64,000 nucleotides of DNA from JALHST01 sp963798435 (lineage in GTDB: Bacteria; Bacteroidota; Bacteroidia; Flavobacteriales; Flavobacteriaceae), in the NCBI GenBank assembly GCA_963798435.1, contig CAWCTF010000001.1:62001-126000 (forward strand), in the 5' to 3' direction. Numbering within the stretch: the first letter of the stretch is position 1; the number at the start of each line of letters is the position of its first letter. The notes below the pieces were generated by a model, which did not search any database, was not told the origin of the DNA, and saw nothing but the letters and a program-made list of their open reading frames with translations. This document shows, in pieces, positions 45,363 through 53,967 of the stretch. The translations under genes and the position numbers were made by a program.

Positions 45363-46250
45363 TTATGGTATCTCTTTATTCATACAGTTATTCTTAAAAG
45401 GAATCTCAAATTTGAATATCGTGCCCGCGTTGCCATGGTTAAATAGGTCAATATACCCACCAAGGTCTGTAATCAAACGCTTTATTATTTTGTTGATGTC
45501 ATAATCTTGATTCACTTCATATGATCTACTAATTCGCTGAGCCTCATTGAAGTCACAAGAAAGATTGTCAATTTGGAATTCAAGGAGCACGGTATCGAGT
45601 GTGATCCTTTTTGGAGCGATTTGTAGGTATACTTCACCACTGTCTGCATATTGAAGAGCCTGGCCTAACATGTGTAAGAGAATTTGTAATACCCTGGTCA
45701 TATTCCCGACAATTGAAAGGGGAAGGTCTTTTGACCCGTGAGCCACTATCGTTAATCGCTCTCTAACAATTAGATTTTCACCAAGAAATTTGGTATTTGA
45801 GATGAGTTCGCACAAATTGAATTCACATTCCTCGGATTGATGCTGTTCATTTTCCAGTGAATTGCCGGCCAGAAGTACATCGACACTTCCCAATAAGACC
45901 TTCGATGTGTTTTGAATTTCCGTCACTTGTGCCAGTCGACTCCGGGTTGTTACATCCTCTTTCATAAAACAGAGAATCTCATTGAATTCATTAAGCGACT
46001 CCTTTAATAACGCACCCACTCCCCCATTCAAGGGAGTAGGATGTTTTACGACGCCTGTTTCACGAATGGTACCACTATGCTCTTTGATCGAAGCAGGCCC
46101 AACCAAAATTTTTTCCTGAAGTTGACACTTGAAGTGTTGGAATGATTTTTTAAGTTGTGCAGCGTCAGCAACTTTTAATTCTTCAAAGGAATAGTTGTCC
46201 AGAAGCGATTCTAGGTCCGATAATTTAAAAAGTAAGTCTTTCGTTTTCAA
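45363..46250 (-). CDS. Degenerate histidine-kinase-like protein, soluble, first gene of the glycan/phosphorelay operon
   Basis: 295 residues, apparently beginning at a TTG (46250); an in-frame stop is 7 codons upstream and no ATG fits. No membrane segment. Residues 80-135 look like a DHp helical hairpin (LLKESLNEFNEILCFM, then EIQNTSKVLLGSVDVL), but the usual SHELRTPLN His lines up with Lys83. Residues 145-285 retain the kinase ATPase outline (GNMTRVLQILLHMLGQALQY and DLGGYIDLFNHGNAGTIFKF) with the N-box Asn replaced and the G1 box absent. I read it as a pseudokinase that may regulate or scaffold the Hpt and receiver proteins. Confidence 0.7.
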   Translation of the reverse strand: MKTKDLLFKLSDLESLLDNYSFEELKVADAAQLKKSFQHFKCQLQEKILVGPASIKEHSGTIRETGVVKHPTPLNGGVGALLKESLNEFNEILCFMKEDVTTRSRLAQVTEIQNTSKVLLGSVDVLLAGNSLENEQHQSEECEFNLCELISNTKFLGENLIVRERLTIVAHGSKDLPLSIVGNMTRVLQILLHMLGQALQYADSGEVYLQIAPKRITLDTVLLEFQIDNLSCDFNEAQRISRSYEVNQDYDINKIIKRLITDLGGYIDLFNHGNAGTIFKFEIPFKNNCMNKEIP

Positions 46251-47197
46251 CGGTTTTGGTTTGCGGGATTAATTATGAAGTTGACATTCTTATTGAATTC
46301 GCTTTATGTCGATTTTCCTTTTGTGATGGCTATGACGTATCGTGCTAAACTCCTTATTAAATAAGGCTTGTGCAATAAAATGTTACCTAGGTTTCCATTT
46401 ATGTTGTCAAATGGCGCTATTTGTATGTTGTACAAAATCCCTAGTGCCCGCTAAAAATTTGCAAGACCCTTCTTTCAATAGGTCGCAAACAACGCCAAAG
46501 ATGATATCAAATGACTTGACCCAAGGTCGATATAGGCTTTTAATCATTTCGCATATGATGCCTCTAAGTGAACTTGAGAACGCCTAAATCGTAAGAAACT
46601 TCCGGAATAATCGATAAACCGATCGGATGGGGAAATTGATAAGACGAAGTTGGTTTTTAAAAATTTCTAGACAAGGATTCGATCGGACTTGAAAATAAAC
46701 CCAATTGGAACATAAGCATTCCGAAAAAAGTAGCGAGTATCATGGAGTCAAGGACCTAAACCAATGAGCAAAGATGCTTCGAACTACCTAGCGCAAATAT
46801 CATGGCTTGAGAAAGCACTATTTGGGCCCTAATTCGCGTATCGTTCGGCATTTTTTTACAAGGAAATAACAAGTGATTACCTTGCTACATAAATAGATTA
46901 ATCAATCTTACTAAAAACACTGAAAGACAAATTTTTATAAAATACTTTAAACAGATTAATTAAACTTCTCGATTGCCAACGCACTTCAAATGAACCCCGA
47001 ATCAAGAACGGCTCTGCCTACAGAAAATTCTTCGGCCTGTTCCTTGATTCATCCTAGCGGAAATTTGACGGGAAAATCTTTTATCGCTTTCTAAAAATGG
47101 GGGGTATTGTTAAGAATGCCTGCTCCTAACTTTGGAGGCATTGCTAATAGTTTGTGTTAAACAAAAACTTGACCATTTCGCCAAGTATTTCAACAGA
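46251..47197. other. Long intergenic region with a palindrome and a hairpin
   Basis: No gene is supported; the frames are short and poor. A perfect palindrome CCTTATT-A-AATAAGG (46352-46366) lies about 100 bp before the start of the glycan operon and may be its operator. A hairpin with an 8-bp perfect stem (GAATCAAG 46999-47006, CTTGATTC 47043-47050) and an inner GGC/GCC pair sits in the middle of the gap. A second weaker inverted repeat AATGCCT/AGGCATT is at 47115-47142. An uncharacterised small RNA is possible here. Confidence 0.4.
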
Positions 47198-47593
47198 TTA
47201 ACTTTCTCCTGCGAGTCGATCCCGTACGTATTCTATTTTGGTTTTGCCATGTGCGGCTGGTTTACCGTCCTCACCGAGATTGACCATGATTATATTGTCG
47301 ACGGTCACAATTGTTTCGTGGGTCATCTTATTGCGTACCTCACAGTTTAAGGTCAGCGAGGTTTTCCCAAATTTGATTACATCAATACCGATTTCTATAA
47401 TGTCTCCCTGTTTAGCCGTACTCATGAAATTTATTTCGGAAATATATTTTGTAACGATCCGCTTATTTTCCAATTGAATAATACTATATAGTGCGGCCTC
47501 CTCGTCTACCCAAGCCAATACCCTACCACCGAATAGGGTTTCATTTGCATTCAAATCCTCTGGTTTTACCCATTTTCTAGTATGAAATCGCAT
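47198..47593 (-). CDS. Acyl-CoA thioesterase (YciA/hotdog type)
   Basis: 131 residues. Hotdog-fold motifs: PEDLNANETLFGGRVLAWVDEEAA, with the catalytic Asp/Glu in VDEEAA, then KYISEINFMSTAKQGDIIEIG and FGKTSLTLNCEVRN. It would hydrolyse acyl-CoA esters in the cytoplasm. Monocistronic. Confidence 0.9.
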   Translation of the reverse strand: MRFHTRKWVKPEDLNANETLFGGRVLAWVDEEAALYSIIQLENKRIVTKYISEINFMSTAKQGDIIEIGIDVIKFGKTSLTLNCEVRNKMTHETIVTVDNIIMVNLGEDGKPAAHGKTKIEYVRDRLAGES

Positions 47594-47833
47594 TTGTTTT
47601 AATTTTATCGTTCAAAATTAAGGAAGAATTCGTTAGACATGGTATTCATTAACGTATTCGAAGTGTATTTTCAGAATATGTTGGTTCCATCTCCAATTTT
47701 TCACCAATTTCCCAATAAAACAGGTCGCTACTAAGGTTGCTCACAATGGTTACACTTGTTATTATAAAAAATGTGGCGTAACCAACATTCAAAAGCATCT
47801 TTTAGAGAACAGGTCGTTTTAACAAACTCCCAT

Positions 47834-49189
47834 TTATTTTTTTATGTATACGGTCTTTTTATTTACGAATTCCTTGATCCCATGTGCCGAAAGTTCCCTG
47901 CCATACCCAGAGTTCTTAATTCCTCCAAAGGGTAAACGGGGATCACTTTTAACCAAGTCGTTTACAAAAACAGCACCCTCGTTAAATTGTGGGATCAATC
48001 GTTTCGCCCTTGCCAAATCACGGGTAAATATAGAAACGCCCAAACCGAATTCGGAGGAATTGACAAGGTCAACGGCATCTTCGTCACGCTCAAAGATCGT
48101 AATCCCAATAACAGGGCCGAATGTCTCCTCAACAAAAACAGGCATTTTCGTATTGACATTTACCAGAATGGTCGGTTCGAAATAGCTACCTTTTCTTTTA
48201 CCCCCCAAAATAATTTCGGCCCCCATTTTACAGCTTGAACGAACCTGATTCTCTAATTCAATTGCCAAATCCTCACGTGCCATAACACCAATGTACGTGG
48301 CTTCATCCATGGGGTCCCCACTTTGTAACATCTCAACTTTTTCTCTGAACTTCCTTGTAAATTCTATGGCAATACCGCGTTGCAACAACAATCGTTTTCC
48401 GGCAATACAACTTTGGCCGGTATTCTGAAACCTGGCTTGAACACACGTTTCTAGCGCGTTTTCAATATGGGCGTCATCGAAGATGACCAAGGCATTATTG
48501 CCTCCCAATTCTAATACGGTCTTTTTGATTGCCTTACCGGCACTCGATGCTACCGTGCTACCTGCTGGCTTGCTACCGGTCAAGGTAACCGCTTTTATGC
48601 TATCGTTACCGATTACCGAGTCGATATCACGGCTATCGATAATTAGATGTTGAAAACATCCCTTTGGGAATCCAGCAAGGGCAAATACCTCTTGTATCAT
48701 TTCCCCGCACTGCATAACATTCGAAGCATGTTTTAAAAGTCCTACATTTCCCGCCATTAAATTTGGTGCGGCAAATCTAAATACTTGCCAAAAAGGGTAA
48801 TTCCAGGGCATAATGGCCAAAATAGCCCCCAATGGTTCGTAGGAGACGTAGCTTTTGAATGCCCCTGTTTCAATAATTTCATTGGCCAATTGCTCTTTTG
48901 AATTTTCAGCATAATACTCGCATACCCAAGCACATTTTTCGATTTCAGCCGTCGCTTGTTTTATGGGCTTGCCCATTTCGACCGTAATGGTTTGCGCATA
49001 TTTTGTCTTGTTTTTTTTCAAGACCTGCGCCGCCTTTCGCATCAATGAAGCACGTTTCGAATAGGAAGTCGTTCTCCAAACCTGAAATACTTCGGAGGCC
49101 AGAAATAGGGCTTCGTTCAATTCATTTTGGCTCAATTCCTTGAATTCGTTCAATTTTTCACCGGTATACGGATTGATTGACTCTTTCAT
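47834..49189 (-). CDS. Aldehyde dehydrogenase (succinate-semialdehyde dehydrogenase-like)
   Basis: 451 residues. Motifs: AIMPWNYPFWQVFRFAAPNL (substrate/NAD region), TGSKPAGSTVASSAG, catalytic Glu in VLELGGNNALVIFDDAH, nucleophile Cys in FQNTGQSCIAGKRLL, and ETFGPVIGITIFE near the end. The LELGGNN plus FQNTGQSC combination points to the succinate-semialdehyde group rather than betaine aldehyde enzymes. Cytoplasmic, NAD(P)-dependent. No GABA genes adjoin it, so the exact substrate is uncertain. Confidence 0.9.
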   Translation of the reverse strand: MKESINPYTGEKLNEFKELSQNELNEALFLASEVFQVWRTTSYSKRASLMRKAAQVLKKNKTKYAQTITVEMGKPIKQATAEIEKCAWVCEYYAENSKEQLANEIIETGAFKSYVSYEPLGAILAIMPWNYPFWQVFRFAAPNLMAGNVGLLKHASNVMQCGEMIQEVFALAGFPKGCFQHLIIDSRDIDSVIGNDSIKAVTLTGSKPAGSTVASSAGKAIKKTVLELGGNNALVIFDDAHIENALETCVQARFQNTGQSCIAGKRLLLQRGIAIEFTRKFREKVEMLQSGDPMDEATYIGVMAREDLAIELENQVRSSCKMGAEIILGGKRKGSYFEPTILVNVNTKMPVFVEETFGPVIGITIFERDEDAVDLVNSSEFGLGVSIFTRDLARAKRLIPQFNEGAVFVNDLVKSDPRLPFGGIKNSGYGRELSAHGIKEFVNKKTVYIKK

Positions 49190-49296
49190 AACCCTTGCAA
49201 ATTTGAGATTCGGTAATGTGTGTGCTTAGCACGGTAATGCTTCGAACAATTCAGCCGATAATAGTAAAATTTAGCATGATTTTATAACAATAATTC

Positions 49297-49304
49297 TATA
49301 TTTG
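49297..49304 (+). promoter_or_regulatory. -7 promoter box of the LolA-like gene
   Basis: TATATTTG, an exact TAnnTTTG, 34 bp before the ATG at 49339; a T-rich stretch lies around the -33 position. Confidence 0.6.
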
Positions 49305-49338
49305 GGAATTAGCTATAAATCTATTAATAAAAAAGAAA

Positions 49339-50106
49339 ATGAAAACACTAAAATTAGTAATTGCCCTTGTGGTTTTATCACTGTCAATGCAGGTTAAGGC
49401 CCAAACAGCAGACGAAATAATATCGAGTTATTTTGAGAACATTGGTGGCCTTGACAATCTGAAAGCCATCAAAGGCGTCAAAATGACGGCAAAGATGAAC
49501 CAACAGGGTATGGAATTTCCGCTTGAAATTACACAACTTAGTGATGGACGTCAAGCAACCTCTGTGAATTTTCAGGGAAAGGAGCTCAAACAAGGCGTTT
49601 ATGATGGCGAAACCCTTTGGGGAACGAATTTCATGACAATGAAGGCCGAAAAAAGCGATGCCGAAACAACGGAGAATTTTAAACTCAATACCAATGATTT
49701 TCCGGATTCGTTCGTCGATTATAAAGAAAAAGGATATACCGTTGAATTGGTCGGTAAAGAAACGATCGATGGTGCCGAAGCCTACAAAATAAAATTGGTC
49801 AAAGAGCCCATTACCGTTGATGGTAAAAAAGAAGAAGATATTTCCTTTTATTTTTTTGACGTTGAAAACTTTGTTCCGATTGCCATGCAGTCTGAGATCA
49901 AATCTGGGCCTGCAAAAGGGATGGTGCAGGAAATCACGTTCAGTGACTACCAGGACGTTGATGGAATCTATTTCCCTTTTGCCCTGACCCAAGGTGTAAA
50001 AGGACAACCTGGTGCGCCAATAACCATTGAAAAAATCGAACTCAATCCAACGGTAGATGCAAGTATCTTTGCTTTTCCAGATGAAATGGCAGAGGAAAAA
50101 AAATAA
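49339..50106 (+). CDS. LolA-like outer-membrane lipoprotein-sorting fold protein
   Basis: 255 residues with a signal peptide (KTLKLVIALVVLSLSMQVKA). The mature part opens ADEIISSYFENIGGLDNLKA, a typical start of the LolA/DUF4292-like fold, and continues as alternating strands: GYTVELVGKETIDGAEAYKI, ITFSDYQDVDGIYFPFALTQ. Members are periplasmic lipid- or lipoprotein-binding shells. The gene is followed by a terminator at 50122-50148. Confidence 0.8.
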   Translation: MKTLKLVIALVVLSLSMQVKAQTADEIISSYFENIGGLDNLKAIKGVKMTAKMNQQGMEFPLEITQLSDGRQATSVNFQGKELKQGVYDGETLWGTNFMTMKAEKSDAETTENFKLNTNDFPDSFVDYKEKGYTVELVGKETIDGAEAYKIKLVKEPITVDGKKEEDISFYFFDVENFVPIAMQSEIKSGPAKGMVQEITFSDYQDVDGIYFPFALTQGVKGQPGAPITIEKIELNPTVDASIFAFPDEMAEEKK

Positions 50107-50121
50107 AATCACCTAACAATC

Positions 50122-50148
50122 AAACCCTAGATAGTAGGGTTTTTTTTA
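50122..50148 (+). terminator. Intrinsic terminator after the LolA-like gene
   Basis: AACCCTA (50123-50129) pairs with TAGGGTT (50135-50141) over a 5-base loop, followed by a run of T. Only 15 bp before the next ATG (50163), so some read-through or its own promoter is needed for the VPS10 gene. Confidence 0.75.
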
Positions 50149-50162
50149 TTTATAGATATACC

Positions 50163-53100
50163 ATGAGGAAATATATTGTTCTAGTTTGTATAATTGGGTT
50201 GCTTTGTCCCAATTTCGGAATATCCCAGGCCGCTGATACCGGGAAGGAACTTTTTGGGGACATGACTGCCCGGCATATTGGCCCAGCTATTATGAGCGGG
50301 CGCATCAACGATATTGAAATGCATCCTACCAACAGTAGGATCGTATATATTGGAAGTGCAGGAGGTGGAGTTTGGAAATCGAATGATGCAGGAACCACTT
50401 TTAACCCGATTTTTGATGACTTTTGCCAGTCGATCGGAGCGATTGCCCTAGATCCCAATGACCCCGACAATACGATTTATGTAGGTACCGGCGAAACATG
50501 GACCCGCAATAGTGTGTCTGTGGGGGACGGTCTATACAAGTCGACCGACGGTGGTTCGAATTGGAAAAAATTAAATTTTGAAAAATCGGAACGTATTGCC
50601 AACATCATCATCAATCCTGCGAACTCAAACGAAATCTACGTCGCCGTTTTAGGCGCCTTGTGGGGCGATAATGAGGAAAGAGGCGTATACAAATCAAGCG
50701 ATGGAGGCGAATCTTGGAATAAGATCCTCTATGTAGACCCGAAGACGGGTTGTGCCGATTTGGCAATGGACCCCAGCGATCCGAAAATACTCTATGCCAG
50801 CATGTGGGAATTTAGAAGAACGGGATGGAGTTTTGAATCAGGTGGGAAAAACAGCGCCCTATATAAATCGATTGATGGCGGTGCCAGTTGGAATAAAATT
50901 CACAATGGTTTTCCTTCAGGAAATCTAGGCCGACTTGGAATAGCAATCGCCCCATCGAATCCGAAGGTACTCTACACGGTTATCGAAGCCGAAGAGGATG
51001 CGCGCAAAGGTCTATATCGAAGCGACGATGCTGGCGCAAGCTGGAAACAGCTGAACAATGATTTCGGAATCACCGTTAGACCCTTCTACTTTTCAAGGAT
51101 CGTTGTAGATCCAAGGGATGAAAATGTGATCGTCAAGGGGGGTCTGAGTGGATCTATTTCCAGGGATGGTGGGAAAACCTTTAAAAGCCTTGGGAACATG
51201 CATAGCGATATTCATGATATTACTTTTAGTATCAAGGATTCAGATGTCATGTATGTAGGCACCGATGGTGGGGTCTATCGCTCCTGGGATGGGGGAACCA
51301 ATATGGAAATCGTTGAAAACCTGCCCCTCTCCCAATTTTATCAAATTAGCCTTGACGATGCGACCCCCTACAATGTTTATGGTGGCCTACAGGATAATGG
51401 GTCGTGGTACGGGCCTTCCTCTTCAATAGGAGGTGTTGAGGGCAGGGACTGGAATTCTGTCGGAGCTGGCGACGGATTTCGTGTGTTAAAACATCCCACA
51501 AAAAATATTATCTATTCGGAAATGCAAGGAGCCGAAAACGTTTGGAGGTATGATGTCGACAGAAATCTGTTAAAGACCATTCAACCGTTGCCCACCAAAG
51601 ATGTCAAAAAACTGCGCTTTAACTGGAATGCCCCTATGGCCATAAGCAATCACCAGCCGAATCGCTTTTATATGGGGAGTCAATATCTGCATAAATCAGA
51701 GGATATGGGCGATACATGGCAAATCATCTCCGATGATCTTACGACCAATGATCCCAATAAACAGGCACAGGAAGACTCAGGTGGGCTATCGAAAGATAAC
51801 TCAGGGGCCGAAAATCATACAACGATCTTTACGATTGCCGAATCCCCTCTTGATGAAAATATTATTTGGGTCGGCACCGACGATGGCAATGTACAAATAA
51901 CGAAAGATGCTGGCAAAACGTGGACGAATACGGTAGCAAATATTCCTGGGCTTCCGAAAAATACTTGGTGTTACCATATTGAAGCCAGCGTATTTGACAA
52001 AGGGACGGCGTATGCTGTTTTTGATGGCCATACCATGAATGATATGAAACCGTATGCTTATAAAACTACTGATTATGGCAAATCATGGAAATCTATCATT
52101 AGTGACGATGTAATTGGTTTTGCCCGCAACCTACAGGAAGATTACGTCAATCCCGACTTACTCTTTTTAGGTACCGAATTCGGACTGTATATTACTTTGA
52201 ACGGGGGAACCACTTGGAAAAAATTTACCAACAATATGCCATCGGTTGCCGTGCATTTTATCGATATCCAGAAATCTACTAACGACTTGGTAATGGCCAC
52301 ACATGGTCGCGGGGTAATCATTATTGACGATATTTCGCCGCTTCGTGAAATGAATGAGGACGTCTTGAAACAGACCGTATACTTTTTTAAGAACACCCCC
52401 ACTATCATTGATGAGGAAAGCGGTTTCTCAGGCGGCTTTGGAAATGAGACACAATTTGTAGGCAGCAATAAAAATAAAGAATTACAAATAAAATATTATC
52501 TGCCGAAGCGACATACCTTCGGAAAAATGTCAATGGAAATACAAGACATGACCGGGAACAAAATCGTCGAATTGGTTCCCGGGAAATCAAAAGGCATCAA
52601 TATCGTAAATTGGGGCTATACCATAAAACAACCAAAGGTTGCCAAGGGCAAGACGTTTAGTTATGGCGGATTCACCGCCCCTACGGTGCCCGCAGGCACC
52701 TATAAGGCGGTACTGACAAAAGGGAAAGAAGTTTTTGAACATACCTTCGATCTTGTATATGATCCTAGGAACCCTTTGAACAACACAGAACGGGAACTAA
52801 AGTATGAGACCACCATGAAATTGTACAATATGACCCAAGAATTGGCCTACTTGGTCTATGAATTGGATGAATTGCTATCAAAGGCAACTACCGATAAGAA
52901 TTCGAAATTGGTCGTATCCCTCAATGAATTGAAGGAAGGTCTTGTTATTACGACCGGTGACAACTATGTAGGTACTTCCGAGACACAACTTCGCGAAAAA
53001 ATGGCCGATCTTTACAGCAAAATCGCCTCCGGCTATGATCGACCAACCGCTGCCGAACTTGAAAATCTTCAGGCAATTGTTGAACGATTTCAAAAGGCCA

Positions 53101-53189
53101 AAGACGATTTTCAGAAATTAAAAAAGAAAATCAAGGGAAGTGAGGAAATGAAACTCCAATCCTTTGAGGAGTTTATTGAAAGTAAGTAA
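50163..53189 (+). CDS. Secreted VPS10/BNR-repeat (sortilin-like) propeller protein
   Basis: 1008 residues with a signal peptide (RKYIVLVCIIGLLCPNFGISQ). Many BNR/Asp-box turns (SNDAGTTF, STDGGSNW, SSDGGESW, SIDGGASW, SDDAGASWK, TKDAGKTW, TTDYGKSWK) form one or two large beta-propellers over residues 30-720. The C-terminal 280 residues hold a beta-sandwich (KQPKVAKGKTFSYGGFTAP) and a helical tail (LVYELDELLSKATTDKNSKL). Such proteins are common in Bacteroidota, often named 'VPS10 domain' or 'glycosyl hydrolase' proteins; no glycosidase active site is clear. Likely a surface or extracellular binding protein. Confidence 0.88.
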   Translation: MRKYIVLVCIIGLLCPNFGISQAADTGKELFGDMTARHIGPAIMSGRINDIEMHPTNSRIVYIGSAGGGVWKSNDAGTTFNPIFDDFCQSIGAIALDPNDPDNTIYVGTGETWTRNSVSVGDGLYKSTDGGSNWKKLNFEKSERIANIIINPANSNEIYVAVLGALWGDNEERGVYKSSDGGESWNKILYVDPKTGCADLAMDPSDPKILYASMWEFRRTGWSFESGGKNSALYKSIDGGASWNKIHNGFPSGNLGRLGIAIAPSNPKVLYTVIEAEEDARKGLYRSDDAGASWKQLNNDFGITVRPFYFSRIVVDPRDENVIVKGGLSGSISRDGGKTFKSLGNMHSDIHDITFSIKDSDVMYVGTDGGVYRSWDGGTNMEIVENLPLSQFYQISLDDATPYNVYGGLQDNGSWYGPSSSIGGVEGRDWNSVGAGDGFRVLKHPTKNIIYSEMQGAENVWRYDVDRNLLKTIQPLPTKDVKKLRFNWNAPMAISNHQPNRFYMGSQYLHKSEDMGDTWQIISDDLTTNDPNKQAQEDSGGLSKDNSGAENHTTIFTIAESPLDENIIWVGTDDGNVQITKDAGKTWTNTVANIPGLPKNTWCYHIEASVFDKGTAYAVFDGHTMNDMKPYAYKTTDYGKSWKSIISDDVIGFARNLQEDYVNPDLLFLGTEFGLYITLNGGTTWKKFTNNMPSVAVHFIDIQKSTNDLVMATHGRGVIIIDDISPLREMNEDVLKQTVYFFKNTPTIIDEESGFSGGFGNETQFVGSNKNKELQIKYYLPKRHTFGKMSMEIQDMTGNKIVELVPGKSKGINIVNWGYTIKQPKVAKGKTFSYGGFTAPTVPAGTYKAVLTKGKEVFEHTFDLVYDPRNPLNNTERELKYETTMKLYNMTQELAYLVYELDELLSKATTDKNSKLVVSLNELKEGLVITTGDNYVGTSETQLREKMADLYSKIASGYDRPTAAELENLQAIVERFQKAKDDFQKLKKKIKGSEEMKLQSFEEFIESK

Positions 53190-53204
53190 GATCCTCTTCA
53201 TGTA

Positions 53205-53237
53205 AAAAAGCCATCGACTAAGACGATGGCTTTTTTA
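53205..53237 (+). terminator. Intrinsic terminator after the VPS10 protein gene
   Basis: A6-GCCATCG (53205-53217) pairs with CGATGGC-T6 (53225-53237) over a 7-base loop: a perfect, strong stem 15 bp after the stop codon. The following 53238-53580 region has no gene I can support. Confidence 0.92.
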
Positions 53238-53581
53238 TTTGCACTCGATTGATTCATCGAATTCCGGAAAATTTAAAATAGTACACGTAGGCAAACTTGC
53301 GCATTAGAAGCTACTGCCACCTTCTTATTTCAATATGGTTCATCAGCTCGATTGTGGCATCTAATCCCACTCATACGTAAGCTTTTGAAGGTATTCCCAT
53401 TCGCACTTTTCGATTCCAAAATATAAGATACTTGCTTTTCCATATGAAAAAAGGGCACATACAATCGCCTTACACGCTCTAATTCCTTAATAAAATTAAT
53501 AAATATAGGTACTGCATGCTTCATGCAGGGTACGCCAATATATTCGCTCTTGTAAATTATCGGAGTGCACTATTTGAAGAT

Positions 53582-53609
53582 TTGCAATTGCAAGGCGTAT
53601 ACTGAAAAG
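53582..53609 (+). promoter_or_regulatory. Palindrome and GTATAC motif upstream of the small secreted protein genes
   Basis: A perfect 12-bp palindrome TTGCAATTGCAA (53582-53593) is followed by CGTATACTGAAAAG (53596-53609), about 40 bp before the ATG at 53649. A near-identical 14-mer (CGTATACCGAAAAG, 4835-4848), also preceded by TTTGCAA, lies upstream of the lipoprotein gene at 3930-4706. Possibly binding sites for a common regulator. Confidence 0.35.
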
Positions 53610-53648
53610 CCTAATCAAAAAGAGTAAGTAATCTAAAATTCATACACA

Positions 53649-53961
53649 ATGAAAAACATATGTATTCTACTATTCCTAGTCAGTACAATATTGGCTAATG
53701 CGCATGATCCTTTTCCTAAAGGCATGGTGTACGCTCCGGAATTATCGGAGGTAATTGAAAATGGTAACTTAAGTTTCAAGGTTCCTGTGATTGAGAACTC
53801 TCCAAGCAGCTATTGAAAAGTGTTCGGTTACTGCATCCGGACGCATACATACTGCAAATGGGAGTTTCAGCGCGACCCTTACGGTTTATGGCGCCTGTAA
53901 TTCAAGCCTTGCGGGGGCCATGCGAGATGCTATTCAAGCACTACGGGCCCTTTTTAACTAA
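53649..53961 (+). pseudogene. Small secreted two-cysteine protein, copy 1 of 3, frameshifted
   Basis: ATG at 53649 with a signal peptide (KNICILLFLVSTILANAHD). As read it stops at 53814 after 55 codons. Dropping one A near 53796-53797 (GAGAAC to GAGAC) restores a frame reading LQAAIEKCSVTASG and SATLTVYGACNSSLAGAMRD, ending at the TAA 53959-53961. This matches copies 2 and 3 (Cys, a beta strand rich in Ser/Thr, second Cys, then an amphipathic C-terminal helix). The span is 3n+1 bases. Either a lesion or a sequencing error. Confidence 0.65.
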
Positions 53962-53967
53962 TGTACC

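Noticed and set aside
46342..46587. An 81-codon plus-strand frame in the long gap after the kinase-like gene
   Set aside because: Starts with GTG inside a palindrome, no ribosome-binding context, no homology-like features.
49384..50112. A long (242-codon) frame antisense to the LolA-like gene
   Set aside because: The Phe-rich composition is the mirror of Lys/Glu codons in the real gene; the sense frame has a signal peptide and a family fold.
53330..53524. A 64-codon minus-strand frame between the VPS10 gene and the small secreted genes
   Set aside because: No promoter or leader, and its composition does not look coding.
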